Of a DNA stretch of 49,315 nucleotides, positions 24,408-32,608 are shown piece after piece. The DNA is taken from the NCBI GenBank assembly GCA_030591445.1, contig JAUVBB010000005.1, forward strand, positions 1 to 49,315, given 5' to 3'. The number at the start of each line of letters is the position of its first letter. Position 1 is the first letter of the stretch. The notes under the pieces were generated by a model. It did no database searches, was not told where the DNA came from, and worked only from the letters and a program-made list of their open reading frames with translations. Position numbers and translations under genes: made by a program. The DNA is from Deltaproteobacteria bacterium. GTDB lineage: Bacteria > Myxococcota > B64-G9.

Positions 24408-26618
24408 TCAATAGCTCTGCCGCGCCGAGAGTAACAAGGGAAAATGCAGGTCGTAGGTTTCTCCCGAAAACTGGGGAAACATCCAATTCTTGATTTCCTT
24501 GGTCAGGCACTCCTCAACAAAAGTGCCCTGAAACTTCGGTGTTTCGACATGGACCGACTTGACCTTGCCGTTGGGCAAGACCCGGGTCACGATGTACATC
24601 TTTCCCGAAACAGAGGAGTCTCGCTTCAGCTGGCGCTCAAAGCAACTCTGCACGCGCTTGTAGTGTCGGCGAATCACTTGATTCACTTGCCAGTCCGCTA
24701 GTTTTTCCGGCCCCTTTTCCTTGGCCGGCCCCGTGGGCGCCACTTCTACTTTGCGCTCCATGCGGGTCAGATCAACGTCGGTGTTCATGGCCGTGGGCAT
24801 GTCAATCCCCTGGGCCGCAACCATCGCCGCCGAACCACCGCGGGGACCGAGCGGAGCCATTTCTCGCCGTTCGCCACCCTGGCTGGAGTAAAAGGCCATC
24901 AAGTCCTTTTCCTTCTTGCTCAAAGGCGCTGCCACCGGGTCGACCGTTTTGCCAGGGAAGCCCTGCTTTGCTGCCGACGGGTCATGGCCAGGAGCCACGA
25001 CCGGCACTTTGACACCCAGGAGCGCGTCGCGCAGCTGCTTGGCTTCCTCGGCATTCATTTGCTCCGGGTTGAGGGTGCCGGCCACGGCGTTAACTTCTGC
25101 CACGGCAGAACTTGGCTCCTTGTTGATGCTTTTCTTGCCAAAATCGCGCGTGCCCAAAATGTAGCCGATACCACCCACCACCACGATCACCACCAGCAAA
25201 CAGCCAATCACCAAGCCAATGCGACGACCGGTAGAGGGAACGCCGGCTTGTTGGGCATATATCCGCGTCACCTTTGAAATTTCATCGGTGGCCGAAGCAT
25301 CCCGCTGTTTGACCACTCCCATCGGATCAAGCTGGATCTTTTCGTATTCTTCCTGGATGGATTCTTCATGGAGGCGATCGGCCAATTCATCAAGCGCGGC
25401 CACTGGCGGAGGCAGAAGCTCATTTTGCTCCTGCTCCACTTTTTGGGCATCGTCAAAGAAACCTTTGGCCGTCCGATCTTCCAAGGAAGGGCCGGTCGTC
25501 TCTTCGATAAGGGCAGCCGGCTCCGAAAGTTTCTCTGCTCGATCTCGCTCTTCTTGAACCAAGCGCTGCTGATGCGCATCTTCTTCACGCTGACGCTGCT
25601 CTTGCTGATCGCGTAGAGCTTGCTCTTGTTCTTCTTCTAGTCTCTGCTCTTGTTCTCGCGCTAGCCGTTGCTCCTTTTCTTGGCGTTTGCGCTTTTTCTG
25701 CTGGCGCTGTTTCTCTGCTTTTCGCTGTTGTTGCTCTGCCTCTCGCTGTTGTTGCTCTGCCTCTCGCTGTTGTTGCTCTGCCTCTCGCTGTTGTTGCTCT
25801 GCCTCTCGCTGTTGTTGCTCTGCCTCTCGCTGTTGTTGCTCTGCCTGCTGCCGTTGCTGCTCCTCAGCTTTTTGTTTTTGCTCTTGCGCTTCCTTACTGC
25901 GAGCCTGCTTGCGTTCGCGTCGTTTTCGGTCTTCTTCCTCTTTCCGCTGTCGGAAGCCCTCTGCCTGGCGCCGCTTTTTCTCTAGTTCCTCTTCGCGGAC
26001 CCGACGTTCCTCCCCTTCTCGGCGCCGACGGATCTCCGATCGGCTCCGTCTGCGAATCGCCTCTTCTCTTTCTTCGGCAAGTTTCCGCGCCTGTTGGTCT
26101 GCCTTTTGACGAACCGCGGCCGACAAAGGCATGGGCGGAGGGCTCGCCCGCTCGGGGCGGGCATCGGGCTTCAACGCGGGCACCTCCTCTAACGGTGCCC
26201 AATCTTCCATACCTTCTTTCCAGACAAAATGGTCCTCGGTGACTCGACCAGAGACCACCTTGCGCCTCATTTCCATCAGGCTGAAGGGACCCTCCTCTGA
26301 ACCATCGAGACCATAATACCACTCTTGCGGATCATCGCGGACGCGCCCTCGTCTCTTGCCGGCCATCGCCGGCAATTCTTGGTCCGCCAAACCCGAATCG
26401 TAGATGCCACGAAAAGCCTGCTCGAACTCCATCTCTAAACTGGCATCGTGCAAAACCCCGGGATCGGCCAGCTTGGTGTTTTTGGAAAGACGCGAGGGGC
26501 CCGAGCGAACCACGATGAGGTGATTGCATTTCTTGCAGCGAACCTTAATCACCTTACCGCGGACTTTTTCGTCCGCAATGGTGTAGGGCGTATCACATTT
26601 CTTGCAGCTAAAACGCAT
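24408..26618 (-). CDS. AgmX/GltJ-like protein: zinc ribbon, GYF, coiled coil, membrane span, TonB-like C-terminus
   Basis: A 736-residue inner-membrane protein of the type found in the Myxococcus gliding machinery (AgmX/GltJ). Order: MJ0042-type zinc ribbon (Cys5, Cys8, Cys28, Cys31); GYF domain at about 99-148 (EWYYGLDGSEEGPFSL, DHFVWKEGMEDW); a highly charged coiled coil at about 170-390, with five exact EQQQREA heptads; one membrane span near 466-488 (LVIGCLLVVIVVVGGIG); a linker; and the AgmX/PglI-type TonB-like C-terminal domain (about 632-736; VNQVIRRHYKRVQSCFERQL, GKMYIVTRVLPNGKVKSV). The N-terminus faces the cytoplasm and the C-terminus the periplasm. No good ribosome site precedes the ATG; with only 19 bases after the MshEN-receiver gene, coupled translation is likely. 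No other glt genes are near. Confidence 0.85.
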   Translation of the reverse strand: MRFSCKKCDTPYTIADEKVRGKVIKVRCKKCNHLIVVRSGPSRLSKNTKLADPGVLHDASLEMEFEQAFRGIYDSGLADQELPAMAGKRRGRVRDDPQEWYYGLDGSEEGPFSLMEMRRKVVSGRVTEDHFVWKEGMEDWAPLEEVPALKPDARPERASPPPMPLSAAVRQKADQQARKLAEEREEAIRRRSRSEIRRRREGEERRVREEELEKKRRQAEGFRQRKEEEDRKRRERKQARSKEAQEQKQKAEEQQRQQAEQQQREAEQQQREAEQQQREAEQQQREAEQQQREAEQQQRKAEKQRQQKKRKRQEKEQRLAREQEQRLEEEQEQALRDQQEQRQREEDAHQQRLVQEERDRAEKLSEPAALIEETTGPSLEDRTAKGFFDDAQKVEQEQNELLPPPVAALDELADRLHEESIQEEYEKIQLDPMGVVKQRDASATDEISKVTRIYAQQAGVPSTGRRIGLVIGCLLVVIVVVGGIGYILGTRDFGKKSINKEPSSAVAEVNAVAGTLNPEQMNAEEAKQLRDALLGVKVPVVAPGHDPSAAKQGFPGKTVDPVAAPLSKKEKDLMAFYSSQGGERREMAPLGPRGGSAAMVAAQGIDMPTAMNTDVDLTRMERKVEVAPTGPAKEKGPEKLADWQVNQVIRRHYKRVQSCFERQLKRDSSVSGKMYIVTRVLPNGKVKSVHVETPKFQGTFVEECLTKEIKNWMFPQFSGETYDLHFPLLLSARQSY
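25741..25845 (-). repeat. Five perfect 21-bp tandem repeats coding EQQQREA heptads
   Basis: Five identical 21-base units, with degraded copies on both sides (from about 25721 and to about 25862). They keep frame and encode heptads of a coiled coil in the AgmX/GltJ-like protein. Exact repeats like these can gain or lose units without a frameshift. Confidence 0.95.
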
Positions 26619-26637
26619 GGGGGTCAGAAATGGCGCA

Positions 26638-28041
26638 TCACAACAATTTGATCAGCTGGCTCTTAACCTCTTTTCGAGTGGGCTCATCGGGGCTACAACG
26701 TAGCGCCCGTTCCCACATCTCCAAGGCCTTGTTCTTGAATCCTTTCTTTTGATACAGGATGGCAAGGTTACGCAAAGGTGCGAACAAATCCGGCTTTAAC
26801 TCAACAGTTGATTCATATTCTTGAATGGCTTCGTACAACTTCCCTTGCGCTAAATACACGCTGGCGCGAGCGTAATGAACGTTGGCGCTGAAAGGGTCAA
26901 GCTGACAAGCCTGTTCCAGGAACTTCTCCGCATCCTGATATTTCTTCTTGTTATAGCTGGCCACACCCTGGCGGTAGGCTTGATTGGCGGCATCTGGATC
27001 GACCTCGGCATCTACCTTGCTGCTGCTTTGATTGAGCAAGTCATGAATGCGCCGCATCAAGGGCACCACGCGAAAAGGTTTTTCAAAAAAGTCATCGGCC
27101 CCGTAGGTACTCTTGACATCTTCGGCGTATCGCCAGCCACGATAAATGGCGGAAATAATGATGACCGGGATATGCCCAAATCGCTTGCTGGACTTGATTT
27201 TCTTGCATATTTCAAAGCCATGAATTTCGGGCAACATGGCATCGAGCAAAACCAGGGAAGGTCCGAGAGCCTTGACCTTTTGCAGCGCCTCCAGGCCACG
27301 CGTCGCAGAGTCTACGGCAAAACCTTCCGCCTTGAGCGCTTTTTCCAGCATGCGCACTATGTCTTCCTCGTCATCGACAACCAGGATCAGATCTTGGCTT
27401 TTCTCCTCCAGGCTGGCCGGTTTGCTGATTGCGGCCACCTCGTCACCGAGATCCACCTCAATGGATATCAGATCTTCATCCGGATCGATCTGCACATCCG
27501 GTTCCGGCAGTTGATTGGATAAGACGGCCAGATAGCCATCGGGATCTGCCTTATCTTCGTGAACCGAGGAGCGCTCCCCCCGGTAGAAATCGAGGGAGGC
27601 ATCACGCTTGCGCAAAGCATAGGCTTCGCGAATGACGTTTTTCACGCGTGCTTCCAGAACCACCTGCGGATCTACTTTCTTTCCCGTGATAAAATGAATC
27701 TCATCGATGATGCTTTGATCGTCCGGGTTGGACATGGCCAGCAGCACCCGATCTTCGTCCACCCGCAAAGGCATGATGTTGTTCTTGCTGGCCACTTCTT
27801 CGGGGATGAGATCCAGAAAGCGCAAGGCGATAATACTGCCGGCCAGATCCACTGCCGGCACACCCTGTTGCTCGGCCAAGGCCAATAACAAATCCTCTTC
27901 CCCGGCCAGACCCAGATCTAGCAACTGCGAGGCCAGGCGGCCCCCATCGCGGTGCTGATGCTCCAAGGCCTGGCCCAATCCGTCTTGGTTGATTTTCTTC
28001 TTCTCGACCAGGATTTTGCCGATCGGATCTTTTTTCCCCAT
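26638..28041 (-). CDS. MshEN domain, response-regulator receiver and TPR protein
   Basis: A 467-residue cytoplasmic signalling protein. Residues 1-150 form a MshEN (GspE N-terminal) domain. Its tandem motifs, PIGKILVEKKKINQDGLGQ with LEHQ following, and LLDLGLAGEEDLLLALAEQQ, resemble the c-di-GMP-binding pattern of that family. A receiver domain (about 225-335) has the acidic pair VVDDEED, the phospho-acceptor Asp267 (LVLLDAML) and the conserved Lys (FFEKPF). About three TPRs follow to the C-terminus. There is no ATPase or output enzyme, so it should act by binding partners. GGAGG lies 5 bases before the ATG. The AgmX/GltJ-like gene follows after 19 bases, so a role in the motility or polarity machinery is a fair inference. 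Confidence 0.85.
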   Translation of the reverse strand: MGKKDPIGKILVEKKKINQDGLGQALEHQHRDGGRLASQLLDLGLAGEEDLLLALAEQQGVPAVDLAGSIIALRFLDLIPEEVASKNNIMPLRVDEDRVLLAMSNPDDQSIIDEIHFITGKKVDPQVVLEARVKNVIREAYALRKRDASLDFYRGERSSVHEDKADPDGYLAVLSNQLPEPDVQIDPDEDLISIEVDLGDEVAAISKPASLEEKSQDLILVVDDEEDIVRMLEKALKAEGFAVDSATRGLEALQKVKALGPSLVLLDAMLPEIHGFEICKKIKSSKRFGHIPVIIISAIYRGWRYAEDVKSTYGADDFFEKPFRVVPLMRRIHDLLNQSSSKVDAEVDPDAANQAYRQGVASYNKKKYQDAEKFLEQACQLDPFSANVHYARASVYLAQGKLYEAIQEYESTVELKPDLFAPLRNLAILYQKKGFKNKALEMWERALRCSPDEPTRKEVKSQLIKLL

Positions 28042-28097
28042 TCAGGCCTCCGGCATCAGCCAGCTCGTCTTCGTGCCAAATTCTCCTGTAGGTGCTG

Positions 28098-28127
28098 AAT
28101 GTATCACTTGTTTCACTTACCTGGCAA
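28098..28127 (-). promoter_or_regulatory. Possible promoter for the MshEN-receiver gene
   Basis: On the minus strand TTGCCA (28127-28122), 18 bases, TACATT (28103-28098), placed over the 3' end of the TtcA-like gene. The -10 is weak. Confidence 0.35.
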
Positions 28128-28865
28128 GGGTTGGGAAGGATTTAAGCGGGTATCAAGCACATGGCTTGCGCGGATGTGTTTCATGGCCGCCAGCAGGCTG
28201 CGTTTGACCTTGGGGTAGCGTTGCTCCATGGCGGTGAGCATGGCCTGCGCCTGGAGACGCCCGGCGCCGTCGGCATCATCGCCTTCGGGGCCAGAACCGG
28301 CCAGGGAGGTAAAGTGCCTCTCCCGGGCAAATTGCTCGACCAGGTCCCGCTCGATATTGACCAGAGGGTGAACGGTTGTGATTTGGTCGACCTGGGTCGG
28401 ACTGCGCACGGGGATAGACTTTAGCTGCCCGGAGAAAAAGATATTCGCCAGCAGGGTCTCTAAGAAATCTTCCAATACCTGGGCCAAGGCCAGTTTGTGA
28501 CAAGCCTGATCACGCCCGTATTGGGCAAGCCTCTGTCGCCACTGCCCGGTCCCGGTAAGAACCTTTATGGTGATCCCAGCTTCGGCCCAATAACGCACAA
28601 TCGCCGAGGCCACGCTGGGATCCTGGTCGGACGCAACCAAAACCGGCAGCAGCTCGAAGGCAAACGAAAACCGGCGCCGATGCAATTCCAACACATGGAG
28701 CAAAGCGAAAGACTTGATCCCGCCGGAGACACCGACCAGAACCCGATCTCCTTCGCTTATCAATGCATATTCCGCGATGGCGTAGCCCGAACGAACCATG
28801 AGCAGATGCTCCAAGTCGCTCAGGGGGCGGGCGCGGCCGGTAAAGACAGGGCGAGAATTTTTCAT
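28113..28865 (-). CDS. Degenerate TtcA-like (tRNA 2-thiocytidine synthetase) protein, catalytic residues lost
   Basis: A 250-residue protein that aligns over its whole length with TtcA, which thiolates C32 of tRNAs using ATP and a 4Fe-4S cluster. The fold landmarks remain: VLVGVSGG, LALAQVLEDFLETLLANIFF, KSIPVR, HPLVNIERDL and RYPKVKRSLLAAMKHI. The working parts are gone. The PP-loop SGGKDS is SGGIKS (Asp to Lys51). The CSLCSRLRR segment is deleted, leaving one Cys (ACHK). GHHRDD is AQVLED. The CNLCGSQ loop is LAGSGPE, without Cys. The frame is open and clean, so it is kept as a protein and is probably not an active thiolase. The start at 28865 overlaps the small membrane gene as ATGA; an upstream in-frame Met at 28943 lies inside that gene. 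Confidence 0.85.
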   Translation of the reverse strand: MKNSRPVFTGRARPLSDLEHLLMVRSGYAIAEYALISEGDRVLVGVSGGIKSFALLHVLELHRRRFSFAFELLPVLVASDQDPSVASAIVRYWAEAGITIKVLTGTGQWRQRLAQYGRDQACHKLALAQVLEDFLETLLANIFFSGQLKSIPVRSPTQVDQITTVHPLVNIERDLVEQFARERHFTSLAGSGPEGDDADGAGRLQAQAMLTAMEQRYPKVKRSLLAAMKHIRASHVLDTRLNPSQPLPGK

Positions 28866-29071
28866 GTGCTGTTGGTTGCGTCTTGGGTTTTCCGATCCCT
28901 GACAAAATAGCGCACCAGGCAGTAGACGGCCAAGACCGCACACAACCAGCCACCGTTGATGGGAAATCCCAGCATTTTCTCGGTAAAACGGATACCGACG
29001 TAAGGGCTCTGAAAATGGTTCCAGAGAAAAATTCCTGCCGACGCGAGTGTCCAGATGATCACTGAGGGCAT
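28862..29071 (-). CDS. Small membrane protein, function unknown
   Basis: A 69-residue protein with two hydrophobic stretches: MPSVIIWTLASAGIFLW at the N-terminus and GGWLCAVLAVYCLVRYFV in the second half. A basic tail follows (RDRKTQD). GGAGGG lies 4 bases before the ATG at 29071, which is why this start is preferred over 29101. The last codons overlap the start of the TtcA-like gene by 4 bases, so the two are made together. I recognise no family. Confidence 0.72.
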   Translation of the reverse strand: MPSVIIWTLASAGIFLWNHFQSPYVGIRFTEKMLGFPINGGWLCAVLAVYCLVRYFVRDRKTQDATNST

Positions 29072-29150
29072 CTTTCCCTCCTCTCCCTCACTTTTTCTCA
29101 CCCTGGGATAGATATGACAAGGGGAAAAGTGGCAAATCGCTCATTACCCT

Positions 29151-29179
29151 TTGTGAATTCAAGGCCATTGCGATAGCAT
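29151..29179 (+). promoter_or_regulatory. Possible promoter of the TPR lipoprotein, ending 7 bases before the start codon
   Basis: TTGTGA (29151-29156), 17 bases, TAGCAT (29174-29179). Transcription would begin at or beside ATG 29187, which suggests a leaderless message. Confidence 0.45.
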
Positions 29180-29186
29180 AAGGGGG

Positions 29187-31034
29187 ATGGCAAAGAGAGT
29201 ATTTTCGGCCGCCCTGCTGATGGGCACCATGGCAGGGTGTTGCATTGGGTGCCTGCCGAAACCTGCGTTACCAACCACAGTGTTGAGCGAACAGGTAGCT
29301 GCCCCAGCCGAACCTGAAGCACGCCCGCCCCATGCCTTGGCCATCGAACACTATTTAAAATCCCAACTACGCGGACGCCTCGGTCAAAGTCGCGCGGCCA
29401 TCGAAGAACTACGCAAGGCCTTAATCTACGACCACGACTCGCCCTATCTCCATGCCCGGCTGGGAGCTTTTTATGCCCACGAGGGGCTGTGGCGCCTGGC
29501 CAGCAAAGAGGCCCAACTGGCCTTGAAAACCGACCCCACGTACGTCCCGGCAATCTTGATGCAAGGCCGAACCCAAGTGCATTTCGGAAAAATTGCCCAG
29601 GCCATCGCCTCTTACCAGCAGATACTCAAAATCGATCCCCAGAACATCGACGCCTATATCAAGCTGGCCCACCTGTTCCTAAACCAGAACCAGAAAGACC
29701 AGGCCCTGGCCACGCTCACCCGCATGACCCAAACCAACCCTGAATCAGGTGAGGGCTTCCGCCGCCTGGCCGATCTCTACTTTGAGAATGGCGAAGAAAC
29801 GCGAGCCGAAGCGAATTATCGCCGCGCTTTGCTGTTGGCGCCTTACGACACCGATACCACCCGGGTGTTGACCGGCCTGTTCGAGCAACAGGGCCGCTAC
29901 CATGAAGCCATCAAAGTCTTTATCGACGCCTTGGAAAGCAGCCCCCAGAATCCTTACTATCTGTCCTATATGGCCACGCTCTACCTCAAAGCCGGCGACG
30001 AGCAATCGGCCAATGCCTATTTCGATCAACTTCGCGACGAAAGCCCTGACAATGCCCGGCTCATTGCCCATGCCTACTCGCGCTTGAATCGCTACCCGCA
30101 AGCCATCCGGGAATTGACCGAGTTATTGAAAAACAACCCCCATTATCACAACGAACGTTTGCTGTTGGCCATCATGTACGAAGAGCGCAAGGATTGGGAT
30201 CAGGCCATCGCCCATCTTCAGCTCATCCCTCGGCAAGCCAAGATTTACTTCAATGCCCAAGTCAATATCGGCTACTGTCTCCGGCACCAACGCAAGTTTG
30301 ATCTGGCCGAGCAGAGCTTATTGCAAGCGATCGAGCTTAGCCGCAGTGAAGACGACCTGGGCCGGGTATACCGAATACTGGCCGAGGTCTACGCCCAAAA
30401 GAAGCAATTCGAAAAAGGCCTGCAAGTGATGGAACAGGCCCTGGCCAAACATCCCGCCCTGCTGGATCTGGCCGAGGCCAAGGCCAACCTGTTGTATGAA
30501 GCCGGCCAACGGGAAAAAAGCATCGGCCTGCTAGAAGACACTCTGAAAAACAACCCCCGCAACATCTCCCTGCTCTATCTGCTCAGTGCCACCCACGAGC
30601 GCATGGGTCAAATCGACAAGAGCATCGAGGTTATGCGTCGAGTCGTCGAGATTGACCCAAACAACGCTTCGGCCCTGAACTTTATCGGCTACACGCTAGC
30701 CGACCAGGGCCAGAAGCTGGCCGAAGCCGAACGGCTCATCCGCCGGGCCCTGCTGCTCAATCCCGGCAACGGCGCCATCACCGACTCACTGGGCTGGCTG
30801 CTCTACCGCATTGGAAAATACGAGCACGCCCTGGATTACCTGCGCCGCGCCGACCGCATCTCTCCCGGCGAAGCGGTTATCATCATGCACGTAGGCGATG
30901 CCCTGCTAAAACTGGGCCAGCGCAAAGCAGCCATCGATGAATATCGCCGGGCGCTGACTACCCATCCCATCCCGCGCGATCGCGATGAAATCATAAAACG
31001 CCTCGAAAAACTGGGCATCAAGAACCAAAGCTGA
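29187..31034 (+). CDS. TPR-repeat lipoprotein
   Basis: A 615-residue predicted lipoprotein. The signal peptide has two possible lipid-attachment Cys, in MAGC (Cys18) and CIGC (Cys22). From about residue 45 to the end it is a string of roughly 14 tetratricopeptide repeats, for example AIEELRKALIYDHDSPYLHA, AIASYQQILKIDPQNIDAY and LIRRALLLNPGNGAITDSLG. The chain therefore forms a superhelical scaffold, probably on the periplasmic face of the outer or inner membrane. Such proteins often sit beside LolA/LolB-like lipoproteins in this bacterial group, and one lies two genes downstream. AAGGGGG directly abuts the ATG, too close for a usual ribosome site. Confidence 0.88.
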   Translation: MAKRVFSAALLMGTMAGCCIGCLPKPALPTTVLSEQVAAPAEPEARPPHALAIEHYLKSQLRGRLGQSRAAIEELRKALIYDHDSPYLHARLGAFYAHEGLWRLASKEAQLALKTDPTYVPAILMQGRTQVHFGKIAQAIASYQQILKIDPQNIDAYIKLAHLFLNQNQKDQALATLTRMTQTNPESGEGFRRLADLYFENGEETRAEANYRRALLLAPYDTDTTRVLTGLFEQQGRYHEAIKVFIDALESSPQNPYYLSYMATLYLKAGDEQSANAYFDQLRDESPDNARLIAHAYSRLNRYPQAIRELTELLKNNPHYHNERLLLAIMYEERKDWDQAIAHLQLIPRQAKIYFNAQVNIGYCLRHQRKFDLAEQSLLQAIELSRSEDDLGRVYRILAEVYAQKKQFEKGLQVMEQALAKHPALLDLAEAKANLLYEAGQREKSIGLLEDTLKNNPRNISLLYLLSATHERMGQIDKSIEVMRRVVEIDPNNASALNFIGYTLADQGQKLAEAERLIRRALLLNPGNGAITDSLGWLLYRIGKYEHALDYLRRADRISPGEAVIIMHVGDALLKLGQRKAAIDEYRRALTTHPIPRDRDEIIKRLEKLGIKNQS

Positions 31035-31056
31035 AAACCGCGCTGGCCACTGTCTC

Positions 31057-31085
31057 TTGACATCCGCCGCATATCTGCCTATGTT
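31057..31085 (+). promoter_or_regulatory. Sigma-70-type promoter of the FHA gene
   Basis: Perfect TTGACA (31057-31062), 17 bases, TATGTT (31080-31085). The start would be near 31092, inside the inverted repeat 31087-31106. Confidence 0.7.
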
Positions 31086-31086
31086 T

Positions 31087-31106
31087 GTTAGGAAATTTGT
31101 CCTAAC
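31087..31106 (+). promoter_or_regulatory. Inverted repeat at the transcription start of the FHA gene (operator-like)
   Basis: GTTAGGA (31087-31093), six-base spacer, TCCTAAC (31100-31106): a perfect 7-bp dyad directly after the -10 box. It could bind a dimeric repressor, or form a hairpin at the very 5' end of the mRNA. Confidence 0.55.
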
Positions 31107-31118
31107 CAGCGAGAGTGC

Positions 31119-31643
31119 ATGGCCTATATCAAAGAGTATCTTGAGCAGGTTCGTTCCCTGGAAAGAAGCGCCTTCGTCGCTGAAAATCCGGCTGCTTTCC
31201 TGGTTCATCCCAGCGGTCCCGATTCACTCCACCCCCGAGAAGAATATTGTTCCACGCTGGAAATGAAAGTGGATCAGCAGCGGCAGGAAGTGCGCATCGA
31301 ACCGCAACCGCCGGCACTTTCCGATATCGTGATTCCGCTGGAGAAAACCGATGCCAACTCTTTTGCCGGCAAGATCCTGGTGGGCAGAACCGAAACCAAC
31401 GATTTGCTCATCTCCCACCTGACCGTCTCTAAGCACCACGCCTTCTTCAATATTGGCCAGCCCGACACCCTGACCGATGCCGGCTCGACCAATGGCACCA
31501 CCCTCAACGGCCGCCACCTGGGCGCCAAAACCCCCAACCAAATCACCGACGGTGATCGCATCTCTTTTGGCGATGTGCAGTACACCTACTTCACTCCCGG
31601 CGGATTGTACGATCTACTAAGCAGCCTTTCTGCCCTGCACTGA
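31119..31643 (+). CDS. FHA-domain protein
   Basis: A 174-residue cytoplasmic protein with a forkhead-associated domain at about 80-165, which binds phosphothreonine. The core residues are present: GRTETNDLLI, SKHHAFF and STNGTTLNG. The first 75 residues are an unassigned, charged region. No membrane span or second domain is seen. The natural partners are Ser/Thr kinases such as the two at 36447-42318; this is inference. It is the first gene behind the promoter at 31057 and is followed after 10 bases by the LolA/LolB-like gene. Confidence 0.88.
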   Translation: MAYIKEYLEQVRSLERSAFVAENPAAFLVHPSGPDSLHPREEYCSTLEMKVDQQRQEVRIEPQPPALSDIVIPLEKTDANSFAGKILVGRTETNDLLISHLTVSKHHAFFNIGQPDTLTDAGSTNGTTLNGRHLGAKTPNQITDGDRISFGDVQYTYFTPGGLYDLLSSLSALH

Positions 31644-31653
31644 GGCCGAGCCC

Positions 31654-32445
31654 ATGCCCCGCCCCGCCCTGCTTTTGCCTGCGTTCGCGCTGGCCATGCT
31701 AGTTGTCAGTGGATGTCCGCGCCGAATACCAACGCTCGATCCCGCGGCCCAAATCACCGACGCCGAAGAGTTGATTAAAGCCGTGGCCCAAAGCGGCCAG
31801 AAATTGACCGCCCTGCGCGCCACCGGTTCAGTCATCATGCGCACCGGCTCCAAACGCCTCAAAGCCCACACCGTAGTATTGGTACGCCGACCCGCCAAGC
31901 TACGCTTCGAGACCGAGAGCTTCTTCGATCAACCCCTCTCCATCCTAATCACCGACGGCATGCGCTTTTCCCTATGGGACATGCAAGAAGGCCGTTTCTT
32001 AAGCGGCCGCGCCACCCCCGACAACATCTCCCGGGTCATTCCCATCCCCATGGACGGCCCCGAAGTAGTCGGCATCATCATGGGCGACCCGCCCCTGATC
32101 GCCTACGCCCAGTCAGCCTTACGCTGGGACCCAGACCAAGGCCAATACCACCTGACCCTGAGCAATTCCCGCCAGACCCAACAAATCTGGATCCACCCGG
32201 AACGCCTGCGCCCAGTAAAAATTGTCTGCGAGCAAGAAGGCAAATTGCTCTATCGCCTCCAATACCAAGAATGGCAAGGCGGCAAGCAAGACCCGCATTT
32301 CCCCACAAAAATCCGCTTCGAAATGCCCGCCCGCGACATCCAACTCCGCCTCCGCCTACGCGAAGTCGAGCGTAATGTGGAACTGAGTAAAGAACTGTTC
32401 GAACTGACCCCACCACCGGGTCTGTCTGTCGAAATAATTGACTAA
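31654..32445 (+). CDS. LolA/LolB-like lipoprotein (DUF4292 type)
   Basis: A 263-residue lipoprotein with lipobox VSGC (Cys22 or nearby). The mature chain has the strand pattern of the LolA/LolB fold: LRATGSVIMRTGSKRLKAHT, VVLVRRPAKLRFET, ILITDGMRFSLWD, LSNSRQTQQIWIHPE and PTKIRFEMPA. Proteins of this type bind lipid or lipoprotein acyl chains; members in this group often replace or supplement LolB in outer-membrane lipoprotein insertion. Together with the TPR lipoprotein and FHA gene it forms a small surface-biogenesis-like group. The exact role is not evident. Confidence 0.75.
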   Translation: MPRPALLLPAFALAMLVVSGCPRRIPTLDPAAQITDAEELIKAVAQSGQKLTALRATGSVIMRTGSKRLKAHTVVLVRRPAKLRFETESFFDQPLSILITDGMRFSLWDMQEGRFLSGRATPDNISRVIPIPMDGPEVVGIIMGDPPLIAYAQSALRWDPDQGQYHLTLSNSRQTQQIWIHPERLRPVKIVCEQEGKLLYRLQYQEWQGGKQDPHFPTKIRFEMPARDIQLRLRLREVERNVELSKELFELTPPPGLSVEIID

Positions 32446-32517
32446 CACATGAGAACTGCCGTCTCTCTGGGTTCCATGATTGTCCCGCCCGGCGGCCCGC
32501 TAGGAGAGAAATTTCAG

Positions 32518-32556
32518 CTACTAGGCCTGCTAGTGACAGTTTTTCTGGCCTAGTAG
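32518..32556. repeat. 10-bp perfect inverted repeat upstream of the ATPase gene
   Basis: CTACTAGGCC (32518-32527) and GGCCTAGTAG (32547-32556) are exact complements around a 19-base centre. It lies 50-90 bases before the ATPase start. There is no T-run after either arm, so it is not a usual terminator. A possible -10 TATACT is at 32570-32575. Confidence 0.6.
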
Positions 32557-32608
32557 GGCAAAAAGACACTATACTGGGCCGGTAGATAACAATTTACTGA
32601 GGTTGGAG

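Noticed and set aside
25720-25862. CRISPR-like array
   Set aside because: The 21-base units touch each other with no spacers, and encode coiled-coil heptads in frame.
28866-28943. Upstream Met (28943) for the TtcA-like gene
   Set aside because: This stretch is the reading frame of the small membrane protein, and the ATGA overlap at 28862-28865 gives the natural start.
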